A stretch of 21,084 nt of DNA from an uncultured Ruminococcus sp. (lineage in GTDB: Bacteria; Bacillota; Clostridia; Oscillospirales; Acutalibacteraceae): assembly GCA_902803035.1 (NCBI GenBank), contig CADCON010000205.1, positions 1 to 21,084 on the forward strand, in the 5' to 3' direction. Of this stretch, positions 6,594 through 14,175 are shown in pieces. The notes under the pieces are model-generated. The model made no database searches and was not told the origin of the DNA. It was given only the letters and a program-made list of their open reading frames with translations. The position numbers and the translations under genes were made by a program. Each line of letters opens with the position of its first letter. Position 1 is the first letter of the stretch.

Positions 6594-8828
6594 TTATCTT
6601 TCCGCGTAACGGCGATCGTCGTCAAACGAATACCAGGCGGCCTTATTCTTGGCGTAAACGCCCGCAAAGCTCACGACGGAAAGGAGGAAGAGTAGCAGCG
6701 CGATATTGGAGGAAACGCTTGCTTCGCCGGTTGCGGGATTGTTGCCGGAGGACTTTGCCGTTGAAGATACCGCAAATAGACTGAAGCCGTTGGTCGTGAT
6801 CATCACGCCGTCAGCGGTGCCGACTGCCACCTGATTTAAGTCGACGCTCTTGTCGGCCTTCTGATGATAGACGGTGTAGTTGAATTTGCCGTAATTCTTC
6901 CCGACCGTGTCATTCGGATAGGCGAGTGTGAAATCAACTCTTCCGCTGGCAAGCTGCGCCGGCAGATCCTGCGGAATGTAGGAGAGATTGATCTTGTAGA
7001 CCATCAGGTTCTTGTCTTTTTCATTGAAATTCTTGTCGGCCTTTTTGATGGCGGCGAGGAATTCCTTCTTCTCTTCTTCCGAGGGAACCGCAGCGGAGAT
7101 CATGATGTCCTCCGCGCTGTATTCATAGCCGCCCTCGATGGAGAAGGAGCTGTTTTCATGCGCTCTGGCAGCCTTGATGGTCTTCTTGCTGTTGTCGGCG
7201 ATCACCAGATCAAGGTAGGTCTGCTTTGCCCTCGTGCAGGAAATGGCAAAGGGGCTGAAGCTGTCGGTGGTGAACCGGATGCCGTTTTCGCCGCTGGTCG
7301 CTTCGATGCTTGTATCAATGGATTTGTCGCTGAGCTGATGATATACCTTGTACTCAAAGATGGAGGACAGCGTACTTACTTCTTTGGAGGGGTAGGCAAG
7401 CTCAACCATGACAGCGGATTTATCCTTGACGGAAACCTGCTTGCCCTTGCTGTCCACCAGATAGATGTCGTAGACCATCAGGTTGGGGTCGCTGTCATTG
7501 AAATCCTTGTCGGCTTTCTTGACCGCCGCAAGGAATGATTTCCTGTTGGCGGAGGTGAGCGACTTCGCAACGATCTTCAGCTTGGTGTGATCGATGTCGT
7601 CGTGCTTCTCGATGTAGGCCTTCTTGATGATGTTCTTGCTGCCGCTGTCGATGGTCAACTCGGCAAACGGGGTTTCCGTCTGCTCGTCGCCGCCTTCATT
7701 GCCAGTATTGCCGCCTTCATTGCCGGTATTGCCGCCTTCGTTGCCGGTATTGCCGCCTTCGTTGCCGGTGTTGCCGCCTTCATTGCCGGTATTGCCGCCT
7801 TCGTTGCTGGTATTGCCGCCTTCGTTGCCGGTGTTGCCGCCTTCGTTGCCGGTGTTGCCGCCTTCGTTGCCGGTGTTGCCGCTTGCGGGGCTGTTCGCCT
7901 GAAGGATGGACGCGTCGGGAAGATCCTCCGCGAACATATCAAAGTAATACTGGTTTTTGGGTTTGGCAGTGTTATTGGCGATGAAAAAGAGCAGATGATC
8001 CGGATTGTTTTCATCGTTGTAAATCTGACGCAACTTTTCATTGGGAACGGAATACTTATCGCCGCTGGGGGTGACAATGGTACCGTCGTGGAGCTTGATC
8101 GTCAGATTGCTTTTCTCACCCAGTCCGGCCACGTCGAATTCCACACAGTCCTCGCCCGCGGTATAGACAGGAGGATTGACTGAAATGGAACACCCTTCGG
8201 GATTGCTTGTTTCCAGCGCGTAGGCGTTCTCAAAGGTCGCAAAGGGCGTATGGATCAGGTTGATATAGCTGAGAGAGGTCAGGCCGCTGACATTCAGACT
8301 GTTGACCTGGGTATCCCTGAGGATGAGCGACGCCAGATTGACGCATTGGCTGACATCGACCGACTTCAGCCCGGAATCGGTGCCGTCGACGTAAGAAACC
8401 TCGTCTGCGCCTTCATTGAAGGAAATGCTGTCAATAGGGGAGTCAGAGGAAACCTTGAAGACCGTTCCCCCGGCGGTATTGACGATGAAGGTGACCACTC
8501 CGTGTTCGGCGTCGAGATCCTGTGTCGCTTCATTGGCGGCAAGCGTGATATCGGTGCTTTCATCGCCGGTCACCACAAAGGTATAGCTGCCGGGCGCGGA
8601 GCCGATGGTGATGGAATAGTGGTTTTCCTCAGCCGCAAATGTCCCGAGTACCGAATCCGGCAAAAAGGAGGAGAAACCCACGAGAAACGCGGTTACCAGT
8701 GTAACTACAGGAAAAAGATAAGATTTCCTGACGTTACGCGCCGGCTTCTTTTCCGGAACCAACCGGCGCGCGCGCTGCGCGGCCATGCGTCTGCGGCATT
8801 CATTGCTTCTGAAGCGTGAATGATTCAT
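6594..8828 (-). CDS. Large surface protein: LRR patch, NTGNEGG repeats, two copies of a shared domain, NPATG anchor
   Basis: A 744-residue exported protein of unknown binding function. The N-terminus is unusual: 36 strongly basic residues precede the hydrophobic signal segment (about 37-62, cleavage probably near TFAAEE). A later Met at 15 would shorten this, but neither start has a strong ribosome binding site; GGAAAGG and GGCAGG upstream of 8828 favour the longer form. Residues about 70-220 include a short leucine-rich patch (153-191, e.g. LKSVDVSQCVNLASLIL). Residues 318-380 are nine NTGNEGG heptads. Residues 388-530 and 538-690 are two copies of a domain also present in the transglutaminase-like protein. 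NPATG (697-701), a hydrophobic helix (about 708-726) and an 18-residue mixed-charge tail resemble a sortase signal. Monocistronic, with a perfect promoter and its own terminator. A ligand-binding or adhesin role is a guess. Confidence 0.85.
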   Translation of the reverse strand: MNHSRFRSNECRRRMAAQRARRLVPEKKPARNVRKSYLFPVVTLVTAFLVGFSSFLPDSVLGTFAAEENHYSITIGSAPGSYTFVVTGDESTDITLAANEATQDLDAEHGVVTFIVNTAGGTVFKVSSDSPIDSISFNEGADEVSYVDGTDSGLKSVDVSQCVNLASLILRDTQVNSLNVSGLTSLSYINLIHTPFATFENAYALETSNPEGCSISVNPPVYTAGEDCVEFDVAGLGEKSNLTIKLHDGTIVTPSGDKYSVPNEKLRQIYNDENNPDHLLFFIANNTAKPKNQYYFDMFAEDLPDASILQANSPASGNTGNEGGNTGNEGGNTGNEGGNTSNEGGNTGNEGGNTGNEGGNTGNEGGNTGNEGGNTGNEGGDEQTETPFAELTIDSGSKNIIKKAYIEKHDDIDHTKLKIVAKSLTSANRKSFLAAVKKADKDFNDSDPNLMVYDIYLVDSKGKQVSVKDKSAVMVELAYPSKEVSTLSSIFEYKVYHQLSDKSIDTSIEATSGENGIRFTTDSFSPFAISCTRAKQTYLDLVIADNSKKTIKAARAHENSSFSIEGGYEYSAEDIMISAAVPSEEEKKEFLAAIKKADKNFNEKDKNLMVYKINLSYIPQDLPAQLASGRVDFTLAYPNDTVGKNYGKFNYTVYHQKADKSVDLNQVAVGTADGVMITTNGFSLFAVSSTAKSSGNNPATGEASVSSNIALLLFLLSVVSFAGVYAKNKAAWYSFDDDRRYAER
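7689..7877 (-). repeat. 9 x 21-bp tandem repeat encoding NTGNEGG
   Basis: Nine contiguous 21-base units with few third-position changes; one unit reads NTSNEGG. It encodes a flexible Asn/Gly-rich linker between the leucine-rich N-terminal part and the membrane-proximal domain pair. It is an in-frame protein linker. It lacks the repeat/spacer alternation of a CRISPR array. Confidence 0.95.
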
Positions 8829-8893
8829 TGAATAACGACCTGCCTTTCCTGTATGTCAACCGAGAAAATCAGACACTTCTTACACATACCATT

Positions 8894-8922
8894 ATTATAC
8901 AACTTTGGTCGCTCGATGTCAA
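8894..8922 (-). promoter_or_regulatory. Exact consensus promoter of the large surface-protein gene
   Basis: On the minus strand TTGACA (8917-8922), a 17-base spacer, and TATAAT (8894-8899). Predicted leader about 60 nt to the ATG at 8828. Of the gene-free interval 8829-9170, this promoter occupies the left part and two terminators of the upstream unit the right part. Nothing else was seen there. Confidence 0.9.
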
Positions 8923-8965
8923 TTGCCAAAAGTGAAATAACTGCAAACATTTGGTTAAACAACGC

Positions 8966-9009
8966 AAAGAAAATCCCGCCCGGCGCGTTCCCGATGGAGA
9001 GGGCGGGAT
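8966..9009 (-). terminator. Second terminator downstream of the deacetylase pair
   Basis: On the minus strand ATCCCGCCC (9001-9009) and GGGCGGGAT (8973-8981) form a perfect 9-base stem followed by TTTCTTTG. It lies about 90 bases beyond a first terminator, so it probably acts as a backup that isolates the downstream surface-protein promoter. Confidence 0.75.
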
Positions 9010-9098
9010 GCGCCCCTGATGTTGACCGCCGGACGTAACGGGAAATTGAAAAGGCATTCCGGTGGATCCGGACTCGCCTGAAGGAGAGAATGTCCGAT

Positions 9099-9139
9099 AA
9101 AAAAACGGGCAGGCGCAGTTGTCCGGCGTCTGTCCGTTT
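9099..9139 (-). terminator. First terminator downstream of the deacetylase pair
   Basis: Arms 9103-9116 and 9126-9139 pair over 14 bases with two wobbles (AAACGGACAGACGC / GCGCCTGCCCGTTT on the minus strand) and run into a seven-T stretch. It lies 31 bases after the stop codon at 9171. Confidence 0.85.
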
Positions 9140-9170
9140 GGCTTTTAATGGCGCAGGGAAAGGGGAACCA

Positions 9171-10253
9171 TCACCAGTTGTGATGAATCTGCTCGGTGTT
9201 CATGTCCATTTTTTCCAGCGCGTATCCCTTGGAATAGAAGAATTCGATGATTTCGGGGAGGGTGTCCACCGTGGTGCGGGTTTTCTGGCCCGCGTCGTGC
9301 ATGAGAACCACCGCCGTCTTGTGATCTTTGAGAGATTGGCGGATATTGGCCATCAGCTTGCGGGAAGGGGTGTTGGCGGCTTCCGCGTCACAGCTGTCGA
9401 CGTTCCAATCCTGATAGACATACCCCTTTTCTATCACGCTTTTCTTGAGGACGGCCATGATCCCGCGGTTGTACTTGCGGCTGATGGTATTGCTGGAACC
9501 GCCGGGGAAGCGGATAATCTTGGATCGGACGCCGGTGAGCGAATAGATGTAGTCGCTGATCTGATCCATTTCGCCGAAGAAGGCGCTCTCGCTGGCGTAG
9601 ACCTTGCTGTAATTGTGGGAATAGGTGTGCAGGGCAATGGTGTGCCCTCTTTTGACAATTGCCTTGTACTGCGCTTCCAGATCCTCATGGTAGTTGACAA
9701 AGAAGGTCGCCTTCACGCCGTAAAAATCCAGAATGTCCAGAATTTCGTCGGTATTTTCGGAAGGTCCGTCGTCGAATGTCAGATAGGCGGTCAGTCCCTT
9801 CTTGTGCGGAATGAAGTTGACATATCTGTCAAGCGGCAGCTTCAGGTGAACGCCGGGGTCGCTTTCGGCCGGCTCCGGCTCAGAGGATACCGGCGAAGCG
9901 GACGTCTGCCGGGCGCTGTCCTCCCGGCTCCCGGCGGGTTCCGATTCCTGACTTTCGGCGGAGGAGAATTCCTCCTGATTTTCGGCGGGTTCCGATTCCT
10001 GACGGCCGCCCAGACCGAGATCGGACGCGCTGACCATACGGTATTTCAGCCCGCCATCCTCGTAGACCCGCGATTTTCTGACCGCGTGTCCTCCATGCGC
10101 TGTGTCGCTGGCGGAAACGTCGTCGGAAGTGATGAGGCCGATATTCTCGCGCACATTGACAAGCGCCATCGAAAGACAGCCGATGAGAAACGCGGCGATG
10201 AGCGCGAGCGGAATATAAATGGTAATGCCTGCGTCGCTTTTTTGTTCAGACAA
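9171..10253 (-). CDS. Membrane-anchored polysaccharide deacetylase (NodB domain), paralog 1
   Basis: A 360-residue carbohydrate esterase 4 protein, expected to remove N-acetyl groups from peptidoglycan or another GlcNAc polymer outside the membrane. It starts at TTG (10251-10253), supported by GGGAGG 7 bases upstream. One N-terminal helix (about 11-32) anchors it; residues about 80-135 are a Ser/Glu/Pro-rich linker. The NodB motifs are complete: TFDDGPS (159-165; Asp161 catalytic base, Asp162 metal), HTYSH (His209, His213 metal), RFPGG (248-252), DWNVDS (282-287) and LMHD (317-320; His319 catalytic). All key residues are intact, so it should be active with a divalent metal. The exact substrate cannot be told. 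It lies 48 bases after the paralogous gene with no terminator between, so the two are probably one operon. Confidence 0.93.
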   Translation of the reverse strand: MSEQKSDAGITIYIPLALIAAFLIGCLSMALVNVRENIGLITSDDVSASDTAHGGHAVRKSRVYEDGGLKYRMVSASDLGLGGRQESEPAENQEEFSSAESQESEPAGSREDSARQTSASPVSSEPEPAESDPGVHLKLPLDRYVNFIPHKKGLTAYLTFDDGPSENTDEILDILDFYGVKATFFVNYHEDLEAQYKAIVKRGHTIALHTYSHNYSKVYASESAFFGEMDQISDYIYSLTGVRSKIIRFPGGSSNTISRKYNRGIMAVLKKSVIEKGYVYQDWNVDSCDAEAANTPSRKLMANIRQSLKDHKTAVVLMHDAGQKTRTTVDTLPEIIEFFYSKGYALEKMDMNTEQIHHNW

Positions 10254-10301
10254 AAGTTTTCCTCCCTTGTAATGGTCATTGTGTGGAAAAACGCGTTCTC
10301 G

Positions 10302-11351
10302 TTACCACCTGTGCTGGATCACGAAGGATTCCTCAGTAAGCGGTTCGAGCTTGAAGCCCTTCGACTGAAGGAATTCGATGATAGAGGGGAGAGCCTGTAC
10401 GGTGGTGGTCTTGGATTTGCCGGTGTCGTGCATGAGAACATTGATGACCTGCTTTTTTCCGATGCCCGACTTGACCTTGGAGAGAAGCAGTTTAGGGTCG
10501 CGGTTGATGCCGGAAGCGTCGGTGCTGTCGACATTCCAGTCGTGGTAATAATAGCCTTTATCGGTGACCGACTGCTTGAGGGTCTTCATGATGGTTTTGT
10601 TGTACTTACGGCTGACGGTATTGCTGGAACCGCCGGGAAAGCGGATGATTCTGGAATCCACGCCGGTGACCTTTTCCACGTAATCATGGATCTTGTTGAG
10701 ATCCTCATAATAGCCCTTTTCCGTCTTGTATATTTTTTTGTAGCTGTGGGTGTAGCTGTGAAGCGCGATGGTGTGCCCCCGGTCGACAATCGCCTTGTAC
10801 TTCTTCTCCATATTCTTATGATAGATGACAAAGAAGGTTGCCTTTGCGTCGTATTGGTCGAGAATGTCCAGCAGCTTTTCGGTGTTGATGGAGGGACCGT
10901 CGTCGAATGTCAGGTAGGCGATCTTTTCGCCGGGTGCGAGCTGACGCTGTGTGGCGGTGGTGCGGGTGGTGGAAGCGGTAGTCTCGGAGGATACGCCGTC
11001 ATCGGACGAGGACGCGGCGGATGTGCCGGAGGTGGTCTTTTTCCTGGTGGAGGAAACCGTGGTAGTGACAGTGGTAAGGGTGTCTTCCGCGGCGGCCGTT
11101 TCCCGCGCTTCGGTTGTGGAGGTGGTGGTATTCCGGGTGATCACATAATACTTGACGCCGTTCTTGTCCTCGGATTCGACGAATTGGTATTCATTGCCGG
11201 CACTGGCATCGTAGGCGTCGTCATCGCCGATGATAAAGCTGCCCGACTGCCGGTCGGACATGGTGGTGAGCACCACCGCGAACAGAATGAATAACAACGC
11301 GAATGTGGCGACAATCGGAATAAAAATAAATTTTCCGCTTTTCCTTTTCAT
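10302..11351 (-). CDS. Membrane-anchored polysaccharide deacetylase (NodB domain), paralog 2
   Basis: A 349-residue paralog of the downstream deacetylase and the first gene of the pair. An ATG start at 11351 has GGAG 7 bases upstream. One anchor helix (about 8-30) is followed by a Thr/Ser-rich linker (about 74-135), where the neighbour has a Ser/Glu/Pro linker. The catalytic domain is close to the neighbour's, with long shared stretches such as IIRFPGGSSNT and DWNVDS. Its motifs are TFDDGPS (148-154), HSYTH (His198, His202), RFPGG (237-241), DWNVDS (271-276) and LMHD (306-309). All catalytic and metal residues are present. The diverged linkers and conserved catalytic cores suggest a tandem duplication followed by change in wall reach or spacing, which is inference. 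Confidence 0.93.
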   Translation of the reverse strand: MKRKSGKFIFIPIVATFALLFILFAVVLTTMSDRQSGSFIIGDDDAYDASAGNEYQFVESEDKNGVKYYVITRNTTTSTTEARETAAAEDTLTTVTTTVSSTRKKTTSGTSAASSSDDGVSSETTASTTRTTATQRQLAPGEKIAYLTFDDGPSINTEKLLDILDQYDAKATFFVIYHKNMEKKYKAIVDRGHTIALHSYTHSYKKIYKTEKGYYEDLNKIHDYVEKVTGVDSRIIRFPGGSSNTVSRKYNKTIMKTLKQSVTDKGYYYHDWNVDSTDASGINRDPKLLLSKVKSGIGKKQVINVLMHDTGKSKTTTVQALPSIIEFLQSKGFKLEPLTEESFVIQHRW

Positions 11352-11390
11352 AAAGCATCTCCGCCTTCGAACATCATTTTTATTATGTAT

Positions 11391-11419
11391 ATGATATCAC
11401 ACAAATAATCGGATTTAAA
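11391..11419 (-). promoter_or_regulatory. Possible promoter of the deacetylase pair
   Basis: On the minus strand TTTAAA (11414-11419), 17 bases, then TATCAT (11391-11396), with TG three bases upstream of the -10 box. The match is weaker than at the other promoters here. The surrounding 11360-11458 is AT-rich and holds no gene, so a promoter is expected there, but the precise boxes are uncertain. Confidence 0.4.
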
Positions 11420-11458
11420 TAGATATAACGGAATTTTAACAATTTTATTTGACCGGAC

Positions 11459-11496
11459 AAAAAACGCCCGGTCCGGAAGGTATGCCGGATCGGGCG
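11459..11496 (-). terminator. Intrinsic terminator of the serine hydrolase unit
   Basis: On the minus strand CGCCCGATCCGG and CCGGACCGGGCG pair with one mismatch and are followed directly by six T. It lies 10 bases after the stop codon at 11507. Confidence 0.88.
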
Positions 11497-11506
11497 CGGA
11501 CGGCGG

Positions 11507-13234
11507 TTACAGCGGCAGGAACATCTGCCAGTAGACCAGATTGATCAGCGTGATGAAAATGCCGGCGAGCGTCATTACGCGGGCGGCAATGGTGCCCTTC
11601 TTCATGAATTGTCCCTGTCGCTCCAACGCGAGAAGAATCATCACAGCCGAAGCGGCCAGCCCGACAGCGATGACGGCAATGACCGGGAAGCACCACGCGA
11701 AGGTGCGGGACGGACGGTAGGTAAATCCGCTCATTACCACGTAGACAAGGATTCCCACGAGCAGCAGACGGAGAAGCAGAGCGGCGGCAACCCATTTTCC
11801 GGCGGGCCTGCTTTCGCGGCGGCGGAGCCGGAAGATCAGCATGACGATCAGCATGACCGGCGCAAGCACCATCGAAACCGCCCACAAGCCGACAATGGCC
11901 AGCTCATACACCACCTGCCATGTGGGAACCCTGAGATAATCGCCATAAGGCGCGTAAACCGTGCCGCTGTCCCTGTCCCATATCCAGAATTCTTCGGCGT
12001 TTTTCTCGTCGAAGCCCATAAAGGAAATGTTGTAGAGTTTCAACGGACCGTTCAGCACGGTGCGTCCGGACTTAAAGATCCCTGTCGGCAGCTCGCGCTT
12101 TTCGCCGAAATACCTTGACTCGTCGAATTTGCCAAAAAGCAGCTCCGGCATTTCACAATTGTAAATTTCCTCGCCCGACTGGTTGGTCATGACCGCCATT
12201 CCAAGGTTGTCCTCGGGCGAAAGAAGAATATAGGCCGAACAGCCCGCCGTGTTTCCTCCGTGGCCGTAGACCGGCTTTTCGTAGGGGATCATCCACATGC
12301 CGTGGCAATTACACGGAATATCGACGCCTTTAAAGTAAGACGTAGGCCTGAATAGCAGGTCGTGTGTTTCGGGCTTTTGGAAAAGAACGCTCTCCCGGTT
12401 CAGCAACGCCTGTGCAAAAAGGAAATAATCGCCGATGGTGGACACGCAGCTTCCCGCCGGATAGATGGGAATAAAATATCTCGAAGGCTCCAGACGCTGG
12501 CAATCGGCAGTATAGCAAACCAGCCTGTCCCATCTTTCGCGCACGAAGGAATTATCGGAATAATCCGGCTTGAGCGAGGTGTGCTTCATTCCCAAAGGCG
12601 CGAAGATATGAGCATTGACATATTCATAAAAAGGCTGTCCGGCGATGCACTCCACGATATATCCCGCAAGGGCGACGCCCCAGTTGGAATACGCCGTGAC
12701 GCTGCCCGGCTCAAAGACCTGCTCCGGCTGACGGTGGGAAAGCAGTTCTCCCAACGCCATGATTTCATCCTCGCTGTTGGCGAATACGTCCCAGAGCACC
12801 TCCTGAAATCCCGCATTGTGGTTCATCAGGTGGGTCATGGTCACCGGCCGGTCAAAGCGGAGGTTTTTGAGAAATCCCTCCGGCAGATACTCCCGGATAT
12901 CTGTTTCGAGATCGATTTTTCCCTGCTCGCAGAGCTGCATGACGCTCGTCCAGACCAGCAGCTTAGTGGTGGAACCCCATTCAAAAACGGAATCCATGTC
13001 GGTGCTGACGCCGTTTTCCCTGTCGGTATAGCCAAAGCAGCCGGTGTACAGCTCGTTCTCGCTATTGAATACCGTCACGGCCATTCCGGCGGTGGTGTTG
13101 CTGTGTTCCTCGACAAACCGCTCGATCCTGCCGCCGATATCTCCCGTATCCGCAGAGGCAACGGCATTCACCGCCCCAAAGCAGAGCCACAGCGCCAGCA
13201 GCGCGATGACAGATATACGCCTTCTGATTTTCAC
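11507..13234 (-). CDS. Serine hydrolase (beta-lactamase/PBP-like fold) with four C-terminal membrane helices
   Basis: A 575-residue exported enzyme of the beta-lactamase superfamily (class C/esterase/PBP4* type). It starts at GTG (13232-13234) with GGAGG 7 bases upstream. A signal segment (about 7-28) precedes the catalytic domain (about 30-400). The motifs are SxxK as STTK (Ser88 nucleophile, Lys91 base), YxN as YSN (182-184) and HGG (325-327) in the KTG position. Residues about 430-570 contain four hydrophobic helices, so the catalytic domain is tethered outside the membrane. Family members hydrolyse D-amino-acid peptides, esters or, in FmtA, D-alanyl esters of teichoic acids; the nearby polyol-phosphate polymer genes make the last attractive but unproven. 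Beta-lactam resistance is not implied. It probably shares the hisHF transcript, since no terminator or clear promoter was seen in the 163 bases upstream. Confidence 0.88.
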   Translation of the reverse strand: MKIRRRISVIALLALWLCFGAVNAVASADTGDIGGRIERFVEEHSNTTAGMAVTVFNSENELYTGCFGYTDRENGVSTDMDSVFEWGSTTKLLVWTSVMQLCEQGKIDLETDIREYLPEGFLKNLRFDRPVTMTHLMNHNAGFQEVLWDVFANSEDEIMALGELLSHRQPEQVFEPGSVTAYSNWGVALAGYIVECIAGQPFYEYVNAHIFAPLGMKHTSLKPDYSDNSFVRERWDRLVCYTADCQRLEPSRYFIPIYPAGSCVSTIGDYFLFAQALLNRESVLFQKPETHDLLFRPTSYFKGVDIPCNCHGMWMIPYEKPVYGHGGNTAGCSAYILLSPEDNLGMAVMTNQSGEEIYNCEMPELLFGKFDESRYFGEKRELPTGIFKSGRTVLNGPLKLYNISFMGFDEKNAEEFWIWDRDSGTVYAPYGDYLRVPTWQVVYELAIVGLWAVSMVLAPVMLIVMLIFRLRRRESRPAGKWVAAALLLRLLLVGILVYVVMSGFTYRPSRTFAWCFPVIAVIAVGLAASAVMILLALERQGQFMKKGTIAARVMTLAGIFITLINLVYWQMFLPL

Positions 13235-13258
13235 GATGATTCCTCCGATACTTCCGTA

Positions 13259-13405
13259 TTATTTCGCAATGACCATTTGCTTCAGCCTTCTGCCTTCATC
13301 ATCATCAAATCCGGATTTCTCATAGAACGGAATCTTCTCCGGCAGGGCGCAAAGCTCAACGAATACGCCGGTGCCGCTGATTCCGTGGTCATTGCTGTTA
13401 TCTTC
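13259..13405 (-). pseudogene. 3' remnant of a GNAT-family acetyltransferase
   Basis: Between hisF and the serine hydrolase a minus-strand frame without a start codon encodes 48 residues ending at TAA (13259-13261). It contains VELCALPEKIPFYEKSGF followed by DDDEGRRLKQMVIAK. The 'PFYEKxGF' signature and the final '(Q/G)M' strand are typical of the last 40 residues of GCN5-related N-acetyltransferases. The frame is closed by a TGA just upstream, inside the hisF end, and the rest of the GNAT domain is absent because full-length hisF occupies that DNA. It is therefore best read as a fossil 3' end left after a rearrangement next to hisF. It overlaps hisF by 8 bases. It is shorter than any functional GNAT and should not be translated as such. 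Confidence 0.65.
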
Positions 13406-14159
13406 TCACCGAAATGCCGTTGCCGGCGAGGTACTCCTTGAGGTCGGGGATGGCAAGCTCCCTGAAGTGGAAAAGGGAAGCCGCCAGCGCGGCATCCGCG
13501 CGGCCTTCGCTGAGGACGTCGAGAAAGTGCTTCTTCCCGCCCGCGCCGCCGGACGCGATCACCGGGATGCCGACGCTTTCGCTCACCGTGCGGGTCAGCT
13601 CGACGTCGTAGCCGGTCTTCTGTCCGTCGCAGTCCATGCTGGTCAGCAGAATCTCGCCCGCGCCGCGCTTCTCGGCTTCCATCGCCCATTCCACGGCGTC
13701 GATGCCCATATCCACCCTGCCGCCGTTCTTGTAGATCGTCCAGCCGCTGCCGTCGGCTCTCCGCTTGGCGTCGATGGCAACCACGACGCATTGGCTGCCG
13801 AATTTATATGCCGCTTCGGAAATCAGCTCCGGGCGCAGAATGGCGGCGGAATTGACTGACACCTTGTCGGCGCCCGCCCGGAGAATGGCGGTAAAATCCC
13901 CGACGGTGCGGATGCCTCCCCCCACCGTGAAGGGAATGAAGACGGTCTCCGCGACCCGGCGCACCATGTCTGTCACAATGCTCCTGTCGTCGGAGGAGGC
14001 GGTGATGTCGAGGAATACCAGCTCGTCCGCGCCCTGTCGGTCGTATTCGGCGGCACATTCCACCGGATCGCCCGCGTCGCGCAGGTTGACAAAGCTCACG
14101 CCCTTGACCACCCTGCCGTTCTTGACGTCCAGACAGGGAATAATTCTCTTTGCAAACAT
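13398..14159 (-). CDS. hisF: Imidazole glycerol phosphate synthase cyclase subunit HisF
   Basis: A 253-residue (beta/alpha)8 barrel of normal length. With HisH it converts PRFAR plus ammonia into imidazole glycerol phosphate and AICAR in histidine synthesis, linking to purine metabolism. Diagnostic motifs are IIPCLDV with catalytic Asp11, FTVGGGIR in the first phosphate loop, KVSVNSAA, catalytic Asp130 in VAIDAK, and ASGGAG in the second phosphate loop. The ATG at 14159 has GGGAGG about 8 bases upstream, in the 16-base gap after hisH; the two genes are clearly cotranscribed. The C-terminus ends GISVRR and overlaps the GNAT remnant by a few bases. No other his gene is in the window. Confidence 0.97.
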   Translation of the reverse strand: MFAKRIIPCLDVKNGRVVKGVSFVNLRDAGDPVECAAEYDRQGADELVFLDITASSDDRSIVTDMVRRVAETVFIPFTVGGGIRTVGDFTAILRAGADKVSVNSAAILRPELISEAAYKFGSQCVVVAIDAKRRADGSGWTIYKNGGRVDMGIDAVEWAMEAEKRGAGEILLTSMDCDGQKTGYDVELTRTVSESVGIPVIASGGAGGKKHFLDVLSEGRADAALAASLFHFRELAIPDLKEYLAGNGISVRR

Positions 14160-14175
14160 TATTCTTTCCTCCCGG

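Noticed and set aside
7689..7877. CRISPR-like array
   Set aside because: The units are directly adjacent with no spacers, and translate in frame as NTGNEGG inside a surface protein.
9090..11294. 734-codon plus-strand open frame opposite both deacetylases
   Set aside because: It mirrors two complete NodB genes with all motifs. Its own product has no recognisable domain and would span two genes and their gap.
11507..13234. Beta-lactam resistance gene
   Set aside because: SxxK/YxN/HGG motifs are shared by many esterases and peptidases. The membrane-fused architecture and context do not indicate a beta-lactamase.
13282..13791. 169-codon minus-strand open frame overlapping hisF
   Set aside because: It is an Arg-rich shadow of hisF in another frame. 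The informative frame in the hisF-hydrolase gap is the GNAT remnant.
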